Assembly: GCA_037783415.1 (NCBI GenBank)
Contig: JAZGTN010000086.1
Span: forward strand, 982,001-1,046,000
Length of the DNA stretch: 64,000 nt
Source of the DNA: Leptasterias polaris
Lineage: Eukaryota; Echinodermata; Asteroidea; Forcipulatida; Asteriidae
Reading direction: 5' to 3'
The translations under genes were made by a program, and so were the position numbers. Of this stretch, positions 14,001 to 26,000 are shown one piece after another. Position 1 is the first letter of the stretch, and the number at the start of each line of letters is the position of its first letter. Below the pieces are notes generated by a model that searched no databases, was not told the DNA's origin, and was given only the letters and a program-made list of their open reading frames with translations.

Positions 14001-17000
14001 TCTTTGCTTAAGAAAGGGTCAAAGGTCAACAAAGGTCAAAGTTCGATTTAATGAAAATGTTGGAGTGCAATGAGAGAGATAAAGAGTATCTGGAGTCCGC
14101 CATCTTTTTCAGGTCCTGTGTTTGGGTTCTTTTTGCGTCTTCCAAATTAGTTGGGTGGCAAGGGTAAGGTCATCAGCATAGTTATGCAAATTTCCTGGAG
14201 GTGGTGTCTGGCATGTCACTCACATAGGTGCTGGAAAAGCGTTAACGCCCAGACAGATCCTTTAGGGAGGCCCTCATTTAGATTCCTCATAGAGCTCAAC
14301 CGGTGGACAAGTGTACTCAATCTTCGATTGCTGAGAATGGAAGAGAGAACACATGGTAGTTTTACATCTTCGAGGTCTTGTACAAGCGGCCATAACGCCA
14401 AAATTAGTCGTAAGCTGAGGAGAGATTGATGAGGGCCAAGCCTATTGAAGAGCTCGTTTTCAGCTAGTCTCGATGAATGTATAGATGAGAGTTAGAACTT
14501 GATTTGCACCGCTTCTACTAGGTCAGAAGTCTTCTTGGGAGTAAGGCAAAATAGGTTCTTCTGGAAGACAAAGTCGCAAGTAGGAGATGCTGAAATAATT
14601 TATATGATTAGGAGAGGAGTGATCGATGTGCCCGTAGCTGCCAGGGTCTTATGCAAGATTGCCTGGCTTAAATAACAATTAATGACTTGTTCGTCTCTAT
14701 TTGGTCTTGGAATAACTTGTCGAATGGATGTGATCAGATTGAGAGCCCTTTGGGGCCAAGGTTCTTCAGGAAAGTGGCCATACTTCCCATTTCTAAAATA
14801 CATTGATTTGGATACTTAGTTATCTAATTTCCACACCAACATAACAATAGAAAGATCTAATTGTTTTAAGTGTTAGGTAAATATGCCAGTTTGCAAACTA
14901 TAGTTCATTTTCCATTATTGCACTCCTAAATATTGACACACCCCTTTGTGTATAATAAATTGGACTCTATTTTTATACGCCACACTGCCATGATATGACA
15001 CTGCTAGATATAGGTGCCGTTATGCAACGGCATGACCATGTAGGCATACCTTCGAAAGTATCTGCCACACACGTGTTAGTTATGTGATAAACAGGTAAAT
15101 GAGAAGGTAAAATATGTCAAGAAGATTTAATATGTAGATTAGGTAGGGCTCTGTATCGGTCAGAATGATACCTTCACTGATAATTTAAAAAATCCTGAAA
15201 CTGAATAAGGTGTAGTTGAGTTGAAGGTGCCAGGCAGTGTTTTAATGAGGGGTCTATCTGGAGAGATCTTTGCCAATTTCCTCTGCTATCAGATTGTTGT
15301 CATTCACTGCAATGCATGTTGGTTTATTGCCTGGTATGAACTAATGGGAGAAGGTGACAATTCCTGCTGAAGTTATTATCATTATCTAGAAAAATGAGCC
15401 CACCATTCTTGATCGCAGTCACTTGTTCTTGGTCCGGTAAGACGTTTGATTGGAAGTGGTAGTGGGATTAAAGTGAGTTTAGAAATGTTCTCTGCCATAT
15501 TTACTGATATTAGATGGATAATACATTTATTTCAATAACAACTTACACGGAAGTTGGATAAATAACCACAAAACAAACATCTTAGGCCAAGGGTGAAGCA
15601 AAAGCTTTTGTTCTCGTACCTACTGAAATCAAGCTTACAATCAACAGGCAACGACTCATTTGCCTTCTAAGAAACTCCCTGGAGAATGAGGATGGAAAGT
15701 CAGTGAGGGTCAGTTACTCCAGATCACGGTACAATCTGACCTTCAATCCGTTCCACTGAAACTCCTTGATATCTTTAGATCCAGTTGCAAGGCGGGGTGC
15801 TACACCAACAAGTGCACAAGCAAGAATGCATGGCCTTGACTGCTCTTGGATGAGTAGAGAGTACAACAGTTTGATTTGTGCTAACTCACCCAAGCTGGAC
15901 ATTATGCATTGTGAACATAACACCAAGCACCAAAATTAACCCAGAAATATACTTAAAATCAGGATTATTATGATCTTAGATAAAGAGTAAAGCCTTTTGC
16001 GGAAAAATATCTCTTTTAAAATGTGTATAATGGTGAAAACTAATTTTCATATTGCACATAATTATACGTACGTAAAAACTCCAGAGTTGTGCTAATCACA
16101 ATCAACGATCATAATAACAAGGATCCAGTCACTTTAATTGTTATTATTGGATATACAAAGTTACTGCAAACAGGCTGGTTGACCACACATTTGACCCCTT
16201 CTTGAGCGAAGATGGCACCACTCAAAACTTTGTTAGTTGATTTTGAGTCAGCACAGTGTTATAAGTTACACATTGACACACATGTTTCATCCTTGCACTT
16301 AAAAAAAATTGGCAGAGCTGACAAAACAATCACAGACAGTGTTCATGTTTTGTGTAATCAACCACATACATGAAATATACAAACCTGTGAAAATTTGAGC
16401 TCAATTGGTCATCGAGGTTACGAGAAAATAGTGAAAAGTTTTTTTTATGTGTTTTCTGTTTTTCAAACATCGAGTTTATTATCGCGCGCGATAAAAACTA
16501 TTGTTTTACTCATTTCTCAGAAACGATAGCATTTTAGGCAGAAATATTTTAACTGGAACCTTTTCTACCATTACTTACTTTACATCATGTAAGTTATGTG
16601 TGAATCTGTGAACATTTTTGTTTGTCGATCTTACCAATAGTGTACAGGGCCTTTAACATTTCGATTAAAAAGGTAGTTAGCACTATTTAAGGGCCTTCTT
16701 AATTACTTGGCACCAATATTCATTTTCTTAAATATGGAAATCTCATTCAGTAGACCATAGCTTTTCAATTCATGAAGAAATTTTGCTTGTACTCCAACAT
16801 TTTCATTAAATCAAACTTTGACCTTTGTTGACCTTTGACCCTTTCTTAAGCAAAGATGGCACCACTTAAAATTTTCTTAAGCAGTAGATTTTGAGTCAGC
16901 ACAGTGTAAGGTACACGTTGGCACATGTTTCATCCTTGCACTCAAAATTTCGATTAAACGTGTAATTAGCGCTAATTAAGGGCCTTCTTAATTAGACTTG

Positions 17001-20000
17001 GCACCATTATTTATTTTCTTAAGTACGGAAATCATAGTCAGTGGACCATGGCCTTTCAATCCATAAAGAAATTTTGCTTGCACTCCAACATTTTCATTAA
17101 ATCGAACTTTGACCTTTGTTGACCTTTGACCCTTTCTTAAGCAAAGATGGCACCACTTAAAATTTTCTTAAGCAGTTGATTTTGAGTCAGCACAGTGTAA
17201 GGTACACGTTGGCACATGTTTCATCCTTGCACTCAGAATTTCGATTAAACGTGTAATTAGCGCTAATTAAGGGCCTTCTTAATTAGACTTGGCACCATTA
17301 TTTATTTTCTTAAGTACGGAAATTATAGTCAGTGGACCATGGCCTTTCAATCCATGAAGAAATTTAGCTTGCACTCAACATTTTCATTAAATCGACTTTT
17401 GGGGTGAGTTTAGGGGGCTCCCCCCTCCCAACGCACCACTCGGTGCACTTAAGAATTCACATTTTAAGGTTCCCCCGGGGGGTGCTGCATATCCCACACT
17501 TCAAACCTTTTGCACTAAATATTTTCAATAAACCCCGCCGGGCTCCCGGACTACATGATATAGGAGTAAATTTGATTTGAGGAGTAATTTTTGTCCAGTT
17601 CCTCTCTTCTGTTTATTGAATGTGCAATCCTATGAGCGGGTTTGGGGGGTGCTTCAAAAGGAATTTATTAAAACATGTTTATTTCAGGTTTCAGAAACTA
17701 ATTTTAAAATACTCAAAATGGCCGACTTAAGTAACTACTTTACCACATTGTTTGTATTTGGTCTCATTGGGTTCCAGCATCCTGAAAACCTGGCAATATT
17801 TTATGTTACGGGCCAAAACAAAATTGTTTGGCGGCCATTTTTATTATTAAAATGGCCGCCTTAACCGACTGATGCAATTATTTAATTGTGTGTCTTGTTG
17901 GGTTCCTGGATCCTTAATACATTCAAGTTTTCAACATTGAGGCGGGGGGGGGGGGGAGGATGGTACTTAGAAAATACAAGTATAGCACTTTTGAAATATT
18001 TTATGTTTGTTTCTTCTTTACATATTGGTGAATGATAAGTAAAACATATATTTTATGAGTTATTTTGTTCGAGTAACGTTCATATTGTGCTTAATCAAAC
18101 TTCTCTTGTTTATTTTTAATGTTATAATAATCAAAATGGCCGCCTTTTAAAAGTGACTGAACCACCATGGCAATTATAATTTTTGTATGTGAGGCTCATA
18201 GACGGAGATACGGACCAAAACCTAATTTCTTGGCGGACATTTATAAATGGGCAATATTTAATGTTCTTTTATGTCAGTTCCTTCTTTGTCATTAAATGTA
18301 GAACAAAATTCAACTTTTGATTTTACCAGTCATTTATTTCAAAGTCATATTGTGCGTAATCCAAACTCTCTTGTTTATATTTAATGTATTTTCCTAGGAG
18401 CGTTTTTTTTTCTTTTTTTGGGGGGGGGGGTTGCTTCCTAAAAAAATTCTTAAAACCTTTTTTTTTTTGGAGGATTCATAATTTGCCAACAATCTAAATG
18501 GCAGCCTTAACCAATATTATTTATCAACATGGGTATAGTCACCAACTCCCAGTAGCGGTGAGGCTCAACCAATTTTTTTTATAATTTTGGGCGGGTTTGG
18601 GGGGGGGGGGGAGGATGCTGTTTGAAAAGTAATATCTTAAAATCTTATGTTTATTTAACGTTTCAAAAATATGTCTCATGCAGATTGGTATGAACAGCTA
18701 CTTGACAAATGTTTAGCTTAAACATTTAAACTACTCAATTGTGTATTTTGTGGTCATAATACCATACCTCAAATATATGTTTAAGGCAATGATTTAGTCC
18801 AAGGCAATATGCCAAAGGAAACAGTAATTTAATTGCTTGCTCAACTTGCATTATGTGACTAGGACCTAGGCTAACCCCAATCTGCCTTGTGAGGGCGCTG
18901 TAACCTGAAACTTTCCTAAAATAGTGTTGGTCACCAGATAGCCATGTCAAGGAAATGTCTCTGGTCACCATGGCATAAGTAGCCAATATGTGTTGGTACT
19001 GAAAGGGATATTAACGAAATGGGCGAAAATTGTTCGTAAATAAGAAGCCTTGGATATGTTTCGGAAATTTGAACCCCGATTATAGTAATTTAGTGCAAAC
19101 ATCTTAAATACTAAACATATTTTCAGCAAACTCGGGCTGTGCAGGAGCGATGGGGATAGGGGTCGAAAATACCCGGACTGAAGGTTCTCGGACCATGATG
19201 GAGTAATCCAGGCCCGTAGGAAGCTCAAAACATTGGTCAGGCCCATTCGAGAAGCGGAGATAGGAGTCAATGCTAGCGCGAAGCCATTACGGCGTGGGGT
19301 CCGGGGCCCCCGAAACTTTTCCATTCTAGATGCTCTGTGGTGCAGTATGACATAATTCCTGGCCACTTTTCCCCCACTTTTTGAGCAAATTATAAAATTC
19401 ATTTTTATTGGTTTACTCTTTAATAATATTACTCTTCTTAAAAATAGGGAGGGGGAAGGTTCTGTACGTATTGATGCATGTGGCACTATCCCTGGACATA
19501 ATTAGGTAATGGGGGCACTATAACAGCTCATAATTAAGGCCACCACATTTACTGTTGGGATTTTGTAAACTCAATTTTTTGAGGTGCACCTGCCTGTAAA
19601 CAAACCCAATCATGTGCCGTTGTGGGGCATTATACCCAGCACTTGAAGCCCGCTGCTGGTAGGATCTGGGCCAAGTGGGGGTAATACTACTCACTGAAAA
19701 CATGTTGAAATTGTAACAGTATTAAACATAATTATCATTAATGTCCACCTAGCTCAAAAGCAAACAGCTTTATTGTACTCAAATCCCCCCCCCCCCTATT
19801 ACTGCGTGGGGTCCGGGGCCCGCTTAAGGGCCTCGGGAAATGTTTCATTCTAGATGCTCTGTGGTGCAATATGACGTAATTCCTGGCCACTTTTCCCTCA
19901 CTTTTTGAGCAAATTATAAAATTCATTTTTTTGGGTAACATTTTAAACTAATCTTGATAAACTATTTTAAACGATCAAATGTCATTTCCAAAGCACATTT

Positions 20001-23000
20001 AATGATTTTCTATATGAACATTTAGTTCACTGAAAATTACAGTGTTACAGTTACAGTGTTACAGAATAAGTTAGTTAATTGTATCCTTCCTTGAATTCAT
20101 TGGAGAAAACAAAGCGCACAAATTTGTTTTTAATATTTTATAAGTTTCACAAATTATTAAAATAAAAGCAAGTTACACAACAATTACAATATTTAATAAT
20201 ATTAGTTTCACGTTGTAATTTGAAATGAATGGTAATGGAAATTATGAAATATAAAATCAATCGGAAAGTATTACAAAAAACATGATTTCTACAACATTCA
20301 GAATTTCAACTAGAAAAAAGTTTCACACGTGAAAAACGCAACATGCAGTAGTGTCGACATGCATGACATTGATCGTATGTGCCCAAAAACCGTACCTGAA
20401 AGTAGACCACATTGACAGGGATGACCAAAGGGTAGAGGTCATGACCTGGCAGCCCTCAATAACGTCCTTACCATTAGCCTCAATCGCGCAGCTATAGTTT
20501 ACAATCGGTAGCGCGCAAAGAGAAATGAACTCGTTACAAATGAGTTATATTTTGAATATTTTTTTTATTTTTTATTTCACTTGATTCAAATTTGAATATC
20601 GGGCAAACAAATGCTACGGGGAGGGAGAAAAAAAATTAAACAAAAACGGGGGTAAAAAAGAAGTTAAATCTAAAATATTGGTAAGGCCATGGCCGTACCG
20701 GCCGAATAGCTTCCTACGGCCCTGCAATCAATATGTAGACTAGACACCGTGTGGTCACGTTCAATTATGGAAGAAGGCGCCAGACCTTGCCTTCCTTTAT
20801 ATTGAAAGGCAAACAACCCAAAACTGTGGAAAGTTAATTTGGACCACTGAACACACTGCACACGCAATAGCATCTCAATAACGTCTGGACACAGCAAAAC
20901 TGGCACAGGTGCCGCATGGTGGATCGGAGCGCGTCAGACCATATGCCAATCAGCAGTCTCCGTTGGGAAGTTCTGCCAATGGTTTTATTAATTAAATATT
21001 ATATTACATCTGTCTTTGCCGAAAAGCACAAAAACAATGGGAGACTTTTGGAAATCTCTGCCACTAGAGGGCAGCAGAACTACCAGGTAAAGTTATTTTA
21101 AAGTCTCTCAGCCTCTTGAAAACCAATCAAACATATTTTAGGACAACTAAACCTCAGATTTCTTTTCAATTTTTGGCAGGTCAGCCGTTTTGAATTTTTG
21201 CTAATTACTCCAGAAAAAACACCCCCGAAAATGTGCCTTTTCCCAAACCGACGTATGTATGTTCCGTCTCTAAAAATGCTTTGAGTAAATCATGTCACAT
21301 GCAGATTGGCCTCCTAGATCGGACCTTGTCGTTTGTGACTGTGTACGATATGGATTGCAATGCTAGTGCTACTTACCACACTCAGCACACCACTTTTTGT
21401 TCCAGAAGAGTTTGGTATTGCACACGACGTGTTTGGTATTGTGTTATCAAATCAAAAATACAGTAGGGTTGAATCTAAAATAACACAACACGCAAAATAA
21501 AAAGTAAAACAAAATACACGCAAAACGCCAAGTATTTGTTGACGAGTGCTGTCGGTGACCGTCACTCCCATGCTTTTCCTATTCCTAAAATTGTGACTTT
21601 ACCCAGAGCCGTATATTGGGATATACGGCTCTGACTTTACCTGGTGACGAGCGCCCTCTCTTGGTGATTAGCTGAAAGTCTAAAGTCTCCCATAGACCTC
21701 TTGCATAAGCCGCCATCGGTGAGATTAAACGTGCAAACATTGGCTTAAAGGCTATCATTTGCTGAGAGTCGTGTGCAGAGCGTACCGTGCACCTTTCTAT
21801 TATTTGTCATCAAAGATGGTGGTCATATTGACGTCACGTGCAATCCATTTACTACTCAGAAAGAAAACAGTAGATTTTGGTAGTCACTAACCACAAGCAC
21901 AGTACATACCTTGAATAGGAGTAGTTTACTCGATGGAGCGGGGCCCAAATTTATGGCTCTGCTTACCACCGAATTCTGCGCTTGCGATCACCATTCTCCA
22001 CATACCGCCGAATTTCTGCATTAGCTGTTTAAGCGTAGCATGCCTAGTAGCCCTATACAGGACTCTTCCTCTGTGCTGTACACAGATACAGAGTCCTAAA
22101 TATTAGGGCACGTATCTGGGGCGGACAAATCTTAAAGCTTCATAACTCAAATCTTACCTGCAAGAAGCAACTAATTTCACCGGATTCACATTCCATGGCG
22201 GTATACATTTTTCTGCAGCGGATTTTGGACGTCATATTCCTCATTAATCCGTCATTTTCATGAAATAATGCAGCTCTCAACGTTAAAACAGTTTGTATCG
22301 CACTTTTTGGTCACAGTATCTTGACAGCACAGAGTTAACATGCAAACGCAACACACGATATGCGCGTCATGCACGATATGCGCGTCATGCACTCTGCGTC
22401 TTAATACGCGAATAAGCGCGTAAGCACGGTAGAAACTGTGCACATCATGCACCCTGCGTTTTACACGCGAATGTGCGCGTACGCACGGCAGACACTGTGA
22501 GAAGACGAACAAAACGCGGGTAAAATTATGGATTAATGAGGAATATATGACGTCCAAAACCAACCGCAGAAAAATGTATGCCGCCACGGAATGTGAATCT
22601 TGTGAAATTAGTTGCTTCTTGCAGGTAAGATTTGACTTATGAAGCTTTGAAATTTTTTCCGCCCCAGGAATTGTACCGCCCCAGGAATTGTACCTGATAT
22701 CCAGGACGTCACTGTGCAAGTGCACAAGCGAACATCCCCTGCTATAGATGGATTGCATTAGACTGTGCAAGTCTCGTGCGTAAGCGAACTTCCGGGACCA
22801 TCGTGGTCCCAACCATATGGAGTTTTACATCAGCAAGATTTTGTTTCGTCTATAATTTTAGTTTAACGTACTTTATGACCATGAAAATTAAATATGTTGT
22901 TGGGAATGTAGTACTAAGTGATACAAAATATGAAAGTAAAATCAATTCAACAATGCAACGAAGAAAACCCAAGAATTAAACTTGACCTCTGCTTCCGTTT

Positions 23001-26000
23001 ACTTGCAAAAAATTAAGAATTTGTGCCCACCTCCGATCACCAAATTTGTTTTGGTCGCGCGATGATAATCACCAGACGCTGTAATTGCCAGACGCTAAGC
23101 CTTTTCATTGCAGTAGTCTACGGTTGTCGAGGCGTCAGCGTCCTCTTTAAACTGCGTCACACGATGATTCTACTACGCCCGTGCGATCATCGCGCGTCTG
23201 CGTTTAAACCTGCTTTAGTGGCTGCACGTATTCAAGCATGGATTTACAAAAGGGTTTCCTAAAAAGTTCAGATCAAATAAGCATCCTTGTCCCAGAGTTT
23301 TTAGTTTGTTTCAACAAAAACTAACAAATGAATTGTGTGTTTATTATGAAAGCTAAAACTCATTTTATGCAAATTGTAATGAGTGTTTTTGTTGGTCAGA
23401 TTGTTTCATAGATCTAATTTAAAAACAATGATTTGATTTCAGAAAAAATATGTTCTTCACTTGACGTGTTTTCTCGCTCCGATACGCGCGAGACTTGCAC
23501 AGTCTATACGCGTCATTGACCGCCATCTTTGATGTAAAACAATGGAAAAGTGCACGCGTGTACGCGCTACGCACGACTCTCAGCCAATGATAGCTCTTCA
23601 TGCGTGCACAATTCATCAAAGATGGCGGCCAATGACGTCTATTGCAATCCATCTATAGTTTACATTCCGTGTAGTACGCTAAACGTAAGCGCGGAATTCC
23701 CTGCTAATAACGTTAGCACCAATTATTTTTCTTACGGTAAGCAGAGCCTTGAAATTGGGCCCAGGTCGTTATGATCACCAGTCACAATCAGAATGCATGT
23801 TCTCTTCGAGGTATTTCTTAATACTTATTACATGTATGCCTAGACTGTGAAACAGTATTTTTATAAATCGTCTTTGTTCTATTTTTGTTTATTTGCGCCC
23901 TCACAAGCCCCCACTTTCACATTCACTTCACAAATGCAAGAGAAGCAACACTAAAACAGACTCTGCCCTCTTCTCTTCATTTACAGATCGGAATAAACTC
24001 CCATAACTTAAACAGCTATTCTCCTCAACCCAATTATTTATACGACTCCAAATAATATCCTGGTGTCACATACGCTAAACGTAAGCGCGGAAATCCCTGC
24101 TAATAACGTTAGCACCAATTATTTTTCTTACGGTAAGCAGAGCCTTGAAATTGGGCCCAGGTCGTTAATGATCACGAGCCACAATCAGAATGCATGTTCT
24201 CTTCGAGGTAGTTCTGAATATTTATTACATGTAGGCCTAGACTGTGAAACAGTATTTTTATAAATCGTCGTTTGTTCTATTTTTGTTTATTTTTTTAATT
24301 TGTAGGACTTGCCTTTTGTTTTAGTATTAAGATTTTTATGTTTGATTAAATTATTTAAAGTTGTGTGATTTATTGTTGTTGTTGTTGTTTTGTTTTTGTA
24401 TTTACTGTCTTTTTTGCCCCTATGGCTGCCCATTAAGTCTTGGGTCCAGTGGATTTTTCAAGAGATATTTATTAATGTGTTGGGCAAATGACTGCCAATA
24501 ATGTTAACAATGGCAGCCCATAGTTTTTGCACAAAGCATTTGCAATGCGCAGTGTATAAATGTTTCGTTGTCACCAATCATGTCAGAGCTTAGTAAAACC
24601 CAACGCTGTTACTTTTGTTTATGTTTTATTTTTATTTCTATATATATATATTTTTTGTTCTGTATTTATTTATGTTATTTTTATTACAAAATGTTATGCA
24701 TTTTTATCTGGGGGGGGGGGGGGGTAGAGGAGCGGGGGCAACGCGACAGTTATGCGTCGTGCATTCACATCTTTTCGAGCAAGCTGATTTGTTACAGCAC
24801 GAATATGACTGACCCCACATATTTTGATCATATAATTTTGGTATAAATCACAATTCTAAAATGGGGTCATCCACCCCCTCTGATATACCTCAGAGGGTGG
24901 GATGTTCTCTATCTTCCATGGCACAAACATGGATCCTCCACAAATTTGGACTGTATGATTGGTTCGGGCCTGTGGCTGGGTTTGCCCATTACTTAATGGT
25001 TGGTTTAGGTACCAACAAAAGTAACTGAAGTACATTTTACACTGGACCTTGGTGTTCATTGGTTATGTTATATGTTAAATAATTATTGTCGTTAGAGCTC
25101 GTTAACCCTATAGTGCTGATATCAGCTTGCCAAAACAATACTCGGTATCGGCGAAAAAGTTTCAATAAATCATTTGAAGATGTGGCAAAACATCACAAAA
25201 TTGTGTCCTGGATTTCATTCATTAATAAGTGCGAGTGTAATTGTGAATTAAAGTAATCATCAAACATGTAAATATACTCACTTGTTTGATGTTCAACTGT
25301 CCGTCGTTCCAAGCTTCGTACAATGTTTCGCTTCGATAGTTCCCGTGGTCCTCTGAGCCGCTATCCCAGGCGGTGTTAGTCCACAGATCATACAGCTTAA
25401 TTCCCGTCCCAGCAACTCCTTTGAAGACCAACTGCCATTTGGGCCCTAAAGGTAAGGGAAATATATACCATTCCACAAACATGTACCATCAGTGACTGGT
25501 ATCTTGCTTATTAACTTTGCTTGGCGGAAAAGTGGTTAAGCAGTATTGGCGGCCGGTATGACAATTAATCTAATTTTGTTAATTAAAACACTTTAATTTA
25601 TTTTTTTCCGCTGAACTTAATTTTCATCCAACCCTGAACACCCCTTAACAAAGTGGCTGAACCGATTTTGCCCTAGAGGTCGTTCACCGGGTAGGCCAGC
25701 TGTCACAAAGTGGGTCTGCGCCAAGGCGGCAATTCCCTTGTGTACAAAAATTTCCGCTATTGCATATATGCACACATGCTGTCTGTCATATGTCTGTGAA
25801 TGGAAACCAGAGCTGTTTGTTTACAATCCTGACCAGAAATACCCTCAGGGTATATCTAGGTGACCTGGTTACTGCTTGTTTTCACCCTGTGGCTGTTTCA
25901 TGTGGCTGTTTCATGTGTCAATTTCACTAATTACATAATGCGCCTACCGCGTGAGCCACCTCGTTCCTCGGTTCCGCTATTGCATGCACACACGCTGTCT

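Larger units (their letters stand above)
13013..17553. mobile_element. 4.5-kb foldback element with 290-bp repeat arms
   Basis: Long inverted repeats begin TAGTCCGGGAGCCCGG at 13013 and end in the complement at 17553. They are flanked by CAT on both sides (13010-13012 and 17554-17556), a likely 3-bp target duplication. The uninterrupted relative at 18.03 kb has the two flanks joined once, supporting the boundaries. Inside the ends, each arm has about 160 unique bp, then tandem copies of a 290-bp unit. The 2.1-kb centre has no transposase and holds a LINE relic plus unrelated sequence. 3-bp duplications occur in PIF/Harbinger and CACTA elements, but the termini match neither motif as I know them. 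Confidence 0.8.

Noticed and set aside
18965..19486. 173-codon minus-strand frame as a gene
   Set aside because: It overlaps a dispersed repeat present at two other sites. The composition looks random.
22258..22812. 184-codon minus-strand frame as a gene
   Set aside because: It covers the centre and one arm of an inverted-repeat element and has no domain, splice context or similarity that I know.
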